Below are positions 12,464-23,560 of a DNA stretch of 64,000 nt, piece after piece. A program made the position numbers and the translations under genes. The notes under the pieces were generated by a model that saw nothing but the letters and a program-made list of their open reading frames with translations, was not told the origin of the DNA and did no database searches. Position 1 is the stretch's first letter. Every line of letters begins with the position of its first letter. Source of the DNA: Isoetes taiwanensis (Eukaryota > Streptophyta > Lycopodiopsida > Isoetales > Isoetaceae); the NCBI GenBank assembly GCA_021234155.1, contig JAJEKV010000400.1, positions 1 through 64,000 of the forward strand, given 5' to 3'.

Positions 12464-12570
12464 TTTAGGAATAAGGTTAAAAAGGAAGATATTAGATATT
12501 TAGGAATAAGGTTAAAAAAGGAAGATATTGGATATTTAGGAATAAGGTTAAAAAGGAAGATATTGGATAT
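12464..12570 (+). repeat. Three-copy 35-36 bp minisatellite
   Basis: Three nearly identical units of the form TTTAGGAATAAGGTTAAAAA plus GGAAGATATTRGATA follow one another. The 70-codon open frame over it simply translates the repeat and is not a gene. Confidence 0.85.
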
Positions 12571-14010
12571 GGCTCAAATTTGAGACATGCACATAATGGC
12601 ATGTAATAATGGTTGATAGGACCTGGAATTTAATCATTCCTAGGATTTTCACGCCTAATCCAGCCTATATCTATTCCAGCCCCTAGATTGTCGCCCATTC
12701 TCCCTCCAATCTCCGCCCAATCTTCGCTAGATCCTCCGCCCAATTTTCGCTAGTCCATCGCCATGAAGAGATCAGGCCTGGGAAGAGCCTGGGGAGGTGT
12801 CCTCCAAGAGGCATCTATTACGGCCGGAAGAGGTGTTCCCTCCACAGTTCCTCCCCGGCCGCCTACCTGGTTCTTTCGGGTGTGAATCACCTCTGATTCC
12901 TCTACCTCCTCGATTCCTTTGACGAGGAATCGAGAATGAGGAATCGAGAGGAAATTTCTCGAGCAGGAGTTCATCACAGTGTTCTTGAAGGTGGGAAGGA
13001 GATTCTTCAGAGAATGAGTGGTCACCGGAAGGAGAAGAAGCCAAGATGATGAAGAAGATGAAAAAGTTGAAGACTTAATCGCTGACTTGAGGAGCTCATG
13101 GCTGTTAAATGGTACATGCATGTTTTCTTTCTTTTCTTAAGCATTCAACTAATCTGGTTATTTCTTATTTTTTTGTTTTGCGTGATGGTGAAGCGGATGA
13201 ATGAAATTTGTTAGGGCAGAGCACCTCTTTTTTTTTTCCTTGTTCTTAGCCTCCAAATTTTGCCTCCAACTTCTTCACGATATGACCAAGCCTCAGGGCT
13301 TTTTTTGTTGTGAATAGTTGAAGCCAGGGCATTTAAATTTACAAAATGATGTTCGATGTAAAGCCATACCTACCAAAAAAAATTTTGAATGTAAAAAGTT
13401 TTTGCTTCTAATTCCATTTGAATACCTAACTTATTTTTTTAATTGTACATGTTTTGGTGCTTATAGGATTTGTGTGTATGACAAGGGCAACTAGTATAGG
13501 CAATTGTGTGAATAGAGTCGAATTGGATGAATGTAGGCAATTGTATAAATTTTATGAATTGATGTGGGTTGTATGGAAATATGCAATTTTATGATACCTC
13601 TAATACAAGAAGTCTTTGACTACTTTTCACAATGTATTGCTTTAAAAATCTATTGCTGTTTAAATTATAGCAAAAATGAGTCTTGAAACTCTTTAAGTAG
13701 TAGAAGAACTCTTTGACTAGTTATCCATTTGATGACCATTTTTTAAGAAAAATATGATATGTGACATTCTTATATGCAAATATTCATAAAATTTATGAAC
13801 ATTGAAGGTCAAAGCCATCCTTGTTTAAAGAGGATTCAGCCGGTGTGATCTTTTTATAAAAAAGTAAATAGAAACACAAATATTGAACTTACAACTTAGC
13901 GTAAAACAAATAGTATTTTAATAAACCAACACTTTACATACTAACACTTTACACTTTAAATATGATATTTCTTTCTTTCCTTTTTACTTAAAAGCTATAT
14001 TTTTTTCAAG
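12571..14010. other. AT-rich non-coding DNA
   Basis: No gene supported. The two overlapping minus-strand frames at 12750-13121 are Ser-rich and low in complexity and show no family match. The rest is AT-rich with many short homopolymers. Confidence 0.35.
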
Positions 14011-14012
14011 AT

Positions 14013-14686
14013 GGATCACACCAAGTTTAATAATACATATGCCAAAAAAAGGGACACACTAAATTCGCATGGTGTGATCCACTTTCTTATTTGTTGTCAA
14101 ATTAAAATTAAACACAAGTACTCATTCCTATTTGTATCTAAAATGCTTTACCACTCTTAAGTACATAAGTCATTATCCCTTTCAAAGAGCATATTATTTT
14201 TCAAGAAGGATCACACCAAGTTTAATAGTACATATGCAACAAAATGGAACACACTAAATTAAGCATGTGATCCACTTTCTTATTTGTTGTCAAATTAAAA
14301 TTAAACACAAGTACCCCCTTCTCATTAAATGCTTTACCACCCTAAGTGCATAAAGTTAGTCCTTTTCAAAGAGCATATCTTTTTTAAGAAGAAGAAGAAG
14401 AAGAAGGATCACATCAAGCATCCTATTTGCATCTAAAATACTTTACCAACTCTAGTAGTACATAAAGTTATTAGCCTTTTCAAAAAAAGCAAACACTTTA
14501 TCAATAAATGAGCACGCCACATATCCACACTTAACTTCAAATAAGACACATATATATTTCTTTTATTAAAAGATAATCAAAGTAATTTTACTATAAGAAG
14601 TCATCTTTTTCCAAAAAGATCACACCAAGCTTAATTTTGTATAAGCTAAAAGGTTGGAATATACTAAAATTGTGATGGTGTGATCC
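14013..14686 (+). repeat. Cluster of palindrome-bounded GGATCACACCA modules
   Basis: Modules begin GGATCACACCA and end TGGTGTGATCC, the exact reverse complement, about 46 nt apart. Copies lie at 14013-14080 (both arms perfect), 14208-14273 (right arm damaged), 14406 (left arm only) and 14617-14686 (left arm with one change). Each intact right arm is followed by ACTTTC and a TTGTTGTC-containing tail. Together they form a diverged array with a period of about 195 bp for the first two units. The arms could fold into a cruciform or RNA hairpin. Origin as a MITE or as a retrotransposon non-coding part is not settled. Confidence 0.75.
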
Positions 14687-15414
14687 ACTTTCGCTTGTTT
14701 GTTGTCAATAGATAATAACACCAAGTCCCTCATCAATAGTCTCCCATTTGCATATATAAAATATGTATAATTCCAAGTTATATTATGTTTTATGAACTAA
14801 ACTTTTTCAAAGAGGGTCCCAAAGCAAAATACAAACACTTAATCAATAAGCCAACACTTTACCAACAACCAAAGCTTTATTAAATAAGATTTTTTATGTT
14901 ATTTTATCAAACCTAACAATGTTTCCATATGTGACACTTTGAGTTAACTGATCCAAAGGCTCATGAAAGTGACATTTTATACAATATATCTTTGGAGCTT
15001 TTGTGTCGTGGCATTAGTAAACATTTTGTAACTCATTTTTTCAACAACCCTCGATGCACGTTTTATCAAACATTTCTTCATTGCAAGGACACCATTCTCA
15101 TAAGGCTTGCACAATTCACTTAAAAGAAGAAGAAGAAGAATAATAGATTTTAACGCCACGCCACAAGGCAAAGGGCCATGGGACGACTTTCAAGCTCGGC
15201 TCCCACAACTTTACAACGTAAAACTAGATGCCCATTGCCCTGAATGTATATCTTGAAAAGCATGTCTCTTATGTCCATATGTTAGACAACAACGATGCTA
15301 GTAATACTTTTCCCTAGTCTCAAATCCCCGACATCCTCGATAAATATAGCCCAAAGAAAAATATTTGATTCAGTTGAGTGAATATAAATCAAGAAGAGGG
15401 AAGAAAAGAAGCAA

Positions 15415-15482
15415 GGATCACATGACGCGAAATCTCACTACACATTTACAAAGTGCATATGCATTTTCGCATGGTGTGATCC
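15415..15482 (+). repeat. Isolated fifth GGATCACA...TGGTGTGATCC module
   Basis: The same 68-bp module occurs again about 730 bp downstream of the cluster. It opens GGATCACATGA and closes with an intact TGGTGTGATCC preceded by TTTTCGCA. The equal length supports one repeat family. Confidence 0.75.
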
Positions 15483-16250
15483 ATGTATTATTGAGGGTGC
15501 AAATTTGCAAATATCCTCCTCTTCAAATCCCTTCCCCTCCCTTTTTTTTTTTTTTTTTGCAATATACTATCCATAGCATTTATTTTGAACCCTATAGTTC
15601 TACCTATTCATTATGCGTATGAATGTCGCCCGGCTACATGTAACTCCATAGTCACCCTTCGTTAATGATAGCATTCTCACCCACGAGCCTATGGATAGAT
15701 ATCCTTCCACCGCCGATCGACGGGTCGTTGAATTGTAAACATGGCATGTAACGACGCTTGCTTGTCCAAGACATCGCCCGCCGTTGTTGCTTAACTCTAT
15801 GCTCCGCCCAAAAACACATACACTATTGGAGACCCGATTCCAAATGAAGAGCGAAGGTGGAGAGGATGCACATAGCGGGCGCTTAATGTGAACAATGGAA
15901 ATCTTGGTGCCAAAATTTGATAAGGTGGTTGGTGCATGTGGGCATGTGCACATGAGGCGGAAAAGTAGCCATTATTTTGGTCCGCGACACGATTTTCGAA
16001 AAATGCGGGCCATTAATGTGGTTGCAATGAATGCACAAACATGTCCTATGAAATTTCGCCATGTGGATGCCAAGTAAGCCCCGCTCCTCTTTCTACTTGC
16101 CAACTAATAATCGACTTTGGAAAAAATGCACAAACATCATTGGTCGCGGAAAACATGACGTGGAATTTCGGGCATCCAAGATATGGGCCATTTTGAGACC
16201 CCAAACCGCCCCTAATGGGTCAAGTAGACAAAGAAGCCTTTCATAATTTT
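15483..16250. other. Unassigned DNA with T18 tract
   Basis: A homopolymer T tract of about 18 bases starts near 15541. Several short frames on both strands (15600-15953 minus, 15895-16246 plus) lack recognisable motifs. The higher GC after 15650 suggests re-entry into the retrotransposon body. Confidence 0.35.
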
Positions 16251-17130
16251 ATGGATACGGAAGTACCCATAATTTTGCTTATCCTAGAATGGCTCGTGTC
16301 TTGCAACTTGAAACTTTGAGATCCCGACCAAGGCCCGTCAGAACTTTAGCCGCTGGTAAGATCAGACATACAAGCGCCGTCGATTAACCTTAAAATGTAC
16401 TGCCAGTGCACCGGTTGCATTGGGTGCCGAAAGTTAATGGATATTGGCAAATATGATCCGATTGTTGGTATGGAATTCTTGGCATCTGCAAAAGCCAATA
16501 TAGACCGCAAAAACGGAGGTTACCTTCAACGCAGACTAATGGAGCCCAGCGAACTATAAAAAAGGTGATCCCTTAAACCCCATTATGCATCCATGTCCAT
16601 CGGCGGTTAAATAAGGCCATACGCAAGGATAAGCTACTTTTGCGTCATCGACTTTGCATCCATTGAGTCGGATCCCAAAGCGAAGCAAGTAGTTGATGCG
16701 CTGCCGTGAGAGCATTGCTAATCTTCTCGGGGAATTTAGCGATCTCTTTCCGGGGCGAGATCCGTAAACTTCCTCCATTTAGAGGGGTAGAATGTGAGAT
16801 AGCTTTGGAAACAGGTACTAAGCCTACCAAGAAGGCCCTGCACTGCATGAGTCCCCCGAATTGGTGAGCTTAAGAAGCAACTTCAGGAGTTTCTTGAACC
16901 TAGGCTTCATTCGCCTAGTGTTTTCGTGATTTTGGCACTCCTATCCTTTTGTTAAGAAGAAGGATGGCTCCTTGAGGATGTGTATCGATTATCGGTAGCT
17001 CAACAAGCATACGATCAAGAATCGCTATGCTTTACCTAGAGCAGACGATCTTATGGACCAGTTGCAAGGGGCCAAGTACTTCTCAAAGATTGACTTACAC
17101 CGGATATCTTCTCTGTTATTATCAGTTGAA
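16251..17130 (+). pseudogene. pol: Ty3/gypsy pol remnant: reverse transcriptase N-terminal part
   Basis: Reverse transcriptase copies element RNA into DNA. At about 16940-17100 the plus strand reads [30 protein letters not shown] and [18 protein letters not shown], with a stop in place of the usual residue after DYR. These are RT motifs 1-3 of chromovirus-like Ty3/gypsy elements. Before them, LLGEFSDLFPGRDP (about 16710) and ELKKQLQEFLEP (about 16865) match the usual linker ahead of RT, split over frames. The Y-x-DD active site, RNase H and integrase are not visible. Together with the gag remnant at 10.4-11.6 kb this is probably one element, interrupted and decayed. Confidence 0.8.
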
Positions 17131-18300
17131 TGGATGTGGCACCCTTCGTGGTGGTTATTTATGATATAATTATGTTGTATGCTGCTTGTATGCATGCTTC
17201 CGCGACATAGGAGCCCCATTGAAGGCATGGGCTGAATGACACCTCTGTGTCCTTCACTCGAGCATCTTTTCATAGATGGTCCGAGTTAGACGGAGGGCCC
17301 TGCTCATGACGAGTTGGTTGCCATGGAAGGGGAAGTCCCCTGCATGTATACCGAAAGTGTCGATATGTTCTGGGAACGCCACAAAGACCGATGAAGCTCA
17401 CTAGTGCAGACTCGACGCTGATCACGTCAAGTTGCTTCTGGATGAAGGTTATTTCCCTGAGCTAGAGACTCGTAGCTTAGGGGGGCTGCAACGTATTATT
17501 TGGGGTTTGGGGACGGCATGCCAGTTCTGCTCCCGTGAGATCTTGAGCATTGTATTAAGTATTTCAGTAACGACAAGTGTCGGGCGAAGGACCGTCACAA
17601 AGAATTATAAAAGGTTGATGCTAATTTGATATCTGACACCAGTATTCACTTACCTACATGTCACCTAGGTCTAATAGTGAAGGGTGTTCTCACCTTGTCT
17701 TATAGGTTGAATTATCTCTTTATAACATGCTATTGGATGGAAGGAGGACTTTAGTAATATGATAGTGTTATGACAATCTTTCTAAAATATTTCTATTGTG
17801 TTCTGGATTACATCCAAGGTGAAGGGCGAAAAGCTCAAGAAATCTAATCTTACCTGTTAGTGACTTAGGCTCTTACCCTTCTTAGACTAACTATCCTCTG
17901 GTTTCACTGCAGGTAACGTGATTTCTTGCTCCTATATGTGTTTTCCATTTATTCAAGTTGGAAAAGCTACAAGACAAGATGACATCGAAGATACAATTTT
18001 GACAAATTTGCTGAGCTTTATGGTGCTGATTTGAAAAGACACGGAAAATTCTGAACTTTATTTTTAAGATAATGTTGTTCTGTTGTCTATTACAGAACTT
18101 GGTAGATTCTTTTGTTTTGATAAAAGTTAATCATTTTTAGGGCTTAAGTCAAATTTACACCTGATTTGGCTTAAGGCTGCATATTGGTTGGAAGTGGTCT
18201 TTGCAAAAGTCCATGGAAGTAAAAGTCTGTTGAACGGGCTTTAAAAGGTTTTTTTTTTTTTTTTAAATTTATTTTTGGATTTTTATAATCATATGTCTTA
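17131..18300. other. Decayed sequence after the RT remnant
   Basis: No further pol motifs can be recognised. The 3' part is AT-rich with a T tract near 18247-18264. It may include the eroded end of the gypsy element. Confidence 0.35.
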
Positions 18301-18308
18301 GTCTTTAT

Positions 18309-19151
18309 CTAAACGACCCATGCAGCGTTGTTGTTTGGTACAAAGTCTGTCACTTGTACTGGCATCACTACTCTTAATTGATCTCTTGTTTCAACTCTGG
18401 AGAACATTACGTACAGTAGACCAGGAGAAAATGCTTTTCTAACAACGATGATAGCTTTTCCTTCTATAGTTCCTCCTTGTGACTTGTGTGCAGTGATTGC
18501 ATACAACAAGGCAATTGGAAACGTCTTTTTGTAGAAGTGTTGTGCTCAACTTTGGTTCTCCTTATTTCAAATACTATAAGGAGTCATTGATGCTACATAT
18601 GATAGAATGTATTTCTTGCGTCTCGAGATTAATGTTGAGGTATGTCACTATTCCGGGTGTGCCATTGGCTATGGATGATGCGACATCGGTGTTTGTTGTT
18701 ATAATGATCTTACAGCCGACTGCTACAAATGGAAGTTCGTGGAATAATGGATCATCTAACCATGTTTGCAGCGCCTGTCCTTCACTTGATTTTGAGCGAA
18801 TATCTTGTGTATCACGTATTCGTTGTAGTGCTGGACATCTTTATTATGGGTGCATAAAGTTGTTGTATTTTGGTCGATAAAACTAGGTGCATCTTCTCTG
18901 TCAATGAATTTGTTTCTTAGGGTGTTTCTTAGCTCATCATTTGTGGGTTGTCAAACACGTTATATTGCTTAAGAAGTGCATATTGGTTCGGATGAGTGTC
19001 CGATGGAGTGATGCGTGTGGTACTTTTGGCTTGTTGATAGTGAATGGAGTTTGAGAGGGGCATATGCTACAAATGGATTTTTCTTGTCTCTTGTGGTGAC
19101 AAATTGGTGGAAGTTGGGCATGGTCACCGAATATAAAAAGCAAAGTTTCAT
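18309..19151 (-). pseudogene. PIF1-family DNA helicase remnant
   Basis: PIF1-like superfamily 1B helicases unwind DNA and occur both as host genes and inside mobile elements such as Helitrons. On the minus strand, 19136-19097 encodes LFIFGDHAQLPPIC, which is motif II (Walker B). Near the end, 18509-18309 encodes YAITAHKSQGGTIEGKA (motif V-like), then LLYVMFSRVETRDQLRVV (motif VI). Between them the frame shifts several times. The Walker A ATP-binding loop is missing, so the 5' part is lost. No Helitron Rep domain or termini are recognisable nearby. Confidence 0.75.
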
Positions 19152-19890
19152 TTAATTTGGAAATTTCGTGATTTCAATTTCTCGCTGAAAACCGTTTCTT
19201 CCCTATTTTATCACACACTTATCAATAGATATGGCGCTATTTACTTGAAAAGACACCAGTTATCCCAAAAACCTTCTGGTCAAAGCATGGAGTTAGGGGG
19301 CATTTTTGCGCCACCCAAGCATCCCCAAGCACCTAATGCTGAAAATTTTACTTATTTTTATCTTTTTCTTATAACTCTGATGAAGCTGAATTTTTATATT
19401 CTTAGCGTAATATGAATGCGTTCAGGAAAAAAAAATATCAAAAATAAAAGAAAAATATTTTTAAAAATACAAAGAAAATAGCCCCAGAAAGCACCCACTA
19501 AGCACCATGTGTCACGACACAAAAAGTGTCCCCACCTCCACTACATTAAAGATGAAACTACGCAGCGGTTTTACTTGGTTAGAAGAAAAATATGGCGCCA
19601 TTTACTAAGAAAGTATAGGGAAAAGCATAGAAATGCAGCCTGAGAAATGAAATAGAAGATATTAAAATGCAAAAAAGCGTCAGGTAGGCAAGGCAAATGG
19701 TGTGGATGCCTTGTTTACTTTAATATAACGACAGAGCAATTATCGCAGCACGGCGAGCAAATAGTGCGCGTGCTATTTGCTTTAACGTAAAGACCTAGCA
19801 AATAGTGCACCTGTGCCATTTTCTTAAAGATGAACATTTTTACAAAAGACCATGTAGTCATATATTAATATAATACAAAGTAGATACAAT
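19152..19890. other. Non-coding AT-rich stretch with local repeats
   Basis: No gene. Phrases such as ATGGCGC(T/C)ATTTACT and GCAAATAGTGC recur between 19230 and 19815, giving the segment a weak internally repeated look. Confidence 0.35.
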
Positions 19891-19895
19891 GCCTT

Positions 19896-21250
19896 TTAAT
19901 AGGCGCCACCAAAGCGTTCATCATCGACTTTCTCATAGTCTACTGGGTTAATTTTACTGTGGTCAAATATATGTTCTTCATGCTCAGCTCCTAAGTTACC
20001 ACCTTGGCCCGATGTTTCTCCTATCTCTTTATGAGAACCTAATTCGTCGGTCTCATTTTCTTCCTTGACTAATGAGGTGCCTGCTCCACCATCTTTCGGA
20101 GTCAAAACTTCGCGCTCACCAATGGCCGCTGGAACAAGCAAGGGGTATAGGATGTTCTTGACCCTACCGTAATGCACGCCCGCTATACATTTAAGCTTTC
20201 CGAAGTCATGCTCGACGCCACTAATCGATTCTTCCTACATGAAGTGATGCCCTAGAAAAGGCTCCATAAGAGAAGAAATTTAGGACGACATTACTTGGAG
20301 GGCAGAGCCTATCAATGAGGTAGGATGCAGTTGCAGGACCAATCTGTTTATGCATCAGATATTCTTCTTTCATACCCTGTCAACTGTATTTAAACTTGTC
20401 TTGCAGAAGGATGAAAGCATGCTATGGTGTACCACTCTTGGAACTCTCAAAAGTACCTACACTGGGTACTTTTAAGACTGGTACTTTCTGTTTTTTCTTT
20501 TCATTAAAATCAATCCCACTATTTTGAATTGAAGGTCAATATCATGTCAATCTATAGTATTAGAGAATAACTATACTATTAGAGACCAAAATAAAGAATC
20601 AACTTTCAAACTTATTGTTTATTGAGACATTTGTGCAAATTTCCATTACCCAGTGCTGGGTACTTTTCTGGATAATTTTGCACTACCTAAAAAGAACCTT
20701 AGATGGTACACCGTAGTATGCTTTCACCCAGAAGCTTTTTAGCCATGCTATCTCCCTCACTTCCAATGGCCTCCTTAGGAATAGTAGGAACTGGTGGGGT
20801 CCTCTGAGGATGATCACCATAGAGCCTGAGGTCCAGGTCTTCATCAGACTCTCCCAAGTGTGCAGAAATCCTCATCGCAAGAACGAGAGCACGTGGCTCT
20901 TTTATTCCAGCACTAGCTGAAGCTCCAGCTTCCTCTTCATAGATTCCTACAAACACTCTGGACCTAGATTCCAGTCTTTCAAGAGCACTGGTGAACAGAA
21001 AGTTATGCTCCGACCTGACAAAACATAGAATCCAGTATGTCTCTACATCTGTCATCTGTGATGCGAAATCAAAGAACTTGGCACTCATACTTGTGGACTA
21101 ACACTATCTCCCTTTCATACTGGTTACCTTGTGGAAGGAAATAACGGAGCCTCACAACTTTGACATGGGAAATTTGTGATAGGGTTATCATTATCCCCCT
21201 CAAGGACTTCCAGAATGGGACAATGACAAAGGGATTTTGGATATATCAAG
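19896..21250 (-). pseudogene. Unrecognised protein-coding relic, interrupted by a MITE
   Basis: On the minus strand a long coding trace runs from about 21250 to the stop at 19896. It is intronless and broken near 21085 (frame shift), at 20409-20729 (MITE), by a TGA just after the MITE, and near 20218 (frame shift). Without the MITE and one AGAA duplicate, the reading frame passes smoothly through the insertion point as AKKLLQDKF, so the segment was a continuous ORF before the insertion. The C-terminus is acidic and Gly/Glu-rich and looks disordered (EENETDELGSHKE, ending VDDERFGGAY). I recognise no domain. It could be an old viral or host gene copy. Confidence 0.5.
20409..20729. mobile_element. 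MITE with 26-bp TIRs and 4-bp target duplication (copy 1)
   Basis: The left end GGATGAAAGCATGCTATGGT and the reverse complement of the right end GGGTGAAAGCATACTACGGT extend through GTACCA and match at 23 of 26 positions. AGAA flanks both sides (20405-20408 and 20730-20733). The 321-bp interior has no coding capacity and carries AAGTACCTACACTGGGTACTT-like inner inverted motifs. It sits inside the minus-strand coding relic. The superfamily is unassigned: a 4-bp non-TTAA duplication fits few described groups. Confidence 0.9.
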
Positions 21251-22020
21251 CATCTTTTTCCTTCTTGAGAAATGCATCAAAGCAAAGGTTTTTTTCAAGG
21301 CAAACGCATCCATAAATGTTGAGTATGATTTAAAAAACCGATTTACGTTTAAGTTTTTTATTTATATATATATATATATGTCGACCAATTTTGACGGTAA
21401 AGGAACTCTTTGAACAATTGATCTCATGGTATACTATGGCTTCTACATGCAAAAGAACTTGTTTCAAGAAATGCCCCAAGGGATGTTCTTTCATGAAATG
21501 ATGTGATTGTTGGCTACTCACAATATACTCACCTCAAGGAGGCTCAAATTTGATTTCAACGTATGCCTTAGAAGAATGAAGTTCTTAGGATTCAATGATA
21601 TCAGCTTATGCACTTTAGTTCTTTCTACTAACTCCTGGGTGTGATTGAGTGTCGAAGAATACTATGGCCACAACATGTTCACAGCATAGACAACTAAAAT
21701 AGTATTTAACACGGGCAGATGGAGAATGCATGATATATTAGCATTCTTGATGCATGCACCTCAAAGGCAGCCCTTTTGAAAGGTGAATGGATACATAGAT
21801 ATGTCGAAATTGTAGATACTATTTGTTTACATCTATATATAATTATTTCATAAATTTGATTATGCTAAGTGTCGCGAGCATTGATGGACTAGCATTATTT
21901 TAAATAATCGTAATGGGAATTCTACCATAATACATCCAAGATACATCATTGTACAATTCGTATAGTTTGGTAGCATACTTATTGCTGCCAAGGATCCCCC
22001 AAAAAAAAAAAAAAACCTTC
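21251..22020. other. Non-coding, with (TA)n patch and A-tract
   Basis: A (TA)n microsatellite lies near 21362-21378 and an A-rich homopolymer near 22001-22015. No gene is supported. The A-tract abuts the LINE tail that follows. Confidence 0.4.
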
Positions 22021-22021
22021 T

Positions 22022-22125
22022 AGACGAGGGTTTTGAATGTCGACAATAATTTTGATGTTTTTCTTTGTTTGGATCCCATAATTGGTCTCCATGGATGATA
22101 AAGATACATTTATTCTATTCTATTC
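22022..22125 (+). mobile_element. LINE-family 3' end with (TCTAT)n-type tail
   Basis: The segment reads GACGAGGGTTTTGAATGTCGAC, then GGATCCCATAATTGGTCTCC and ATGGATGATAAAG, ending in TATTCTATTCTATTC. It aligns with the LINE-type 3' end at 44411-44525, which has the same order CGAGGG-TTTT-, -CCCATA-, -GGTCTC-, -GATAAA and the same pentanucleotide tail. No body of this copy is readable, so it is strongly 5'-truncated. Confidence 0.65.
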
Positions 22126-22151
22126 GTTCTTTTCATTTCTAATATAACATG

Positions 22152-23560
22152 AAAGGAAGGAAGGAAGGAAGGAAGAGACTTTTAACGTCCACGAGCCCAA
22201 TCGGGCTATGGGACCAGGAACAAACAAAGGGGCGGAAGCCCTAGCGTAACCGTGGGCGAAGCCCAAGCAAAAACCAATCAAAACATGGGGACGAAGCCCC
22301 GTTACAACAAAACATGGGGACAAAGCCCCGTTATCACTCAAAACCCGGGGCTAGACCAAAGGCGCCCGAGGGGATGGTTGGCCATTGATCCCCTAATGAT
22401 AGCTCGACCGCCTCAGACATCGCCCATTTTCGCTTGCAGCGGGCCTCACGGACCCGCACAATTCCTCTTTCGTATCACGAGCCGCACCGGAGTCAAATCT
22501 TCCCCGCGTGACCGAGAAGGTGGTCCCCTTCAAATGATTGCCATGTCGCAAGGCGTCTTAGACTGGAAAGAGCATTTTGAAAGCAAACCAAGAGATGGCC
22601 AGGCCCGGTCGGACGCACGTCTCCCTCCCACCGTCTTGAAAGGATGCCGTCGGCATGGATGTGCATCTCCCCGAGCAAAAAAGAGGCCGCTCGCTGGGGG
22701 TCAAATCACCCGCCTCCTTAAAGGCCCACAATCTGAAAGGGCGGCGGAGTGAGCCGCGGGCCGTACCGGCTATCGGGGCGGGGGCCCTGCGCGGCTGGGG
22801 GCTGGCAAATCCTGGAGGAGGTCGCGGAACATGGAGGCTGTGTCAGCGGTCATAGGCGGAACTCACTTTGTGCATGGGAGGGCCCCCAGCAGCGGCTGGC
22901 GGTGACCCACCACCTGACGGCCGGCCGTGCCCCCTGAGCCGTGCGACAATTCTAATGCTTGTAATCGACTGGACCCGGCTGGCAACCGGGCGCATCGCCT
23001 CGGTGAGAGTGGCAGTGGCACGGACCGTGTGGATCCCATCAAGTACCCCCGGAGGCAAGCACTGGAGCTGAGCATCAAGGATGTCCAAAGTCGCAGCCAA
23101 AGAGGCATCGGGGGAGGGGTGGTGCCGTGAGAGGGGGGGGGCCCAAATGATGGGGGGCAGTCAGAAGGTAGGGCGCAATCGTGGGGTCATAGGGCGGGGC
23201 GGACTGCTCGAGGCGGCCGAATGAAATTCTTCTCCCACGGGTCTCGGGCCATACGTTTGATCTTACGGGCCATCCGAGAACAAGGCAACGTTAAAGGGTG
23301 CCAAGATTGGACCGGCCCTCGGCTGCCTAGAAGGTGCTTAGAATCCAATTTGGGGACTCGAAAAGGCAAAGTGAGCACCTTTTGGGCGCTTTGGGGTTTT
23401 TGGGGCTAGAGAGAGATTGTAAACCCTAGAGAGAGAGTTTTTAAAGGGGCAAATCAAGGGGGTCTATGCAAGGGCAGTGTGAGGGCGATCTTTGAGAGCA
23501 ATAGTGGGACCCAAAAACAGTCCAAAACAATTCAAGGCAATCCAAAACTTGGTACCTACT
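22152..23560 (-). mobile_element. GC-rich LINE-like element, minus orientation, (TTCC)n tail
   Basis: On the minus strand the element ends GGTCCCATAGCCCGATTGGG, then CTCGTGGACGTTAAAAGTC and a (TTCC)n tail (22152-22175). This matches the conserved 3' end at 44465-44525, with a different microsatellite tail. The body up to about 23.4 kb is much richer in G+C than its surroundings. It holds overlapping minus frames, for example MAATLDILDAQLQCLPPG at 23100 and a longer Ala/Pro/Gly-rich stretch, which could be an ORF1-like relic. The 5' side has CTCTCTCTAGGGTTT repeats like a leader. No reverse transcriptase is visible, so it may be a non-autonomous or deleted copy. Confidence 0.5.

Noticed and set aside
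12371-12583. 70-codon frame with repeated KKEDI phrases
   Set aside because: It merely translates the three-copy minisatellite.
14013-15482. CRISPR-like array
   Set aside because: Repeats are palindromic modules of 68 bp at irregular spacing with diverged copies, in eukaryotic DNA. No cas genes are present.
22252-22752. 166-codon plus-strand frame, the second longest in the window
   Set aside because: It lies antisense to the LINE-like element, is Arg/Pro-rich from GC content and has no domain. The frame is probably a composition effect.
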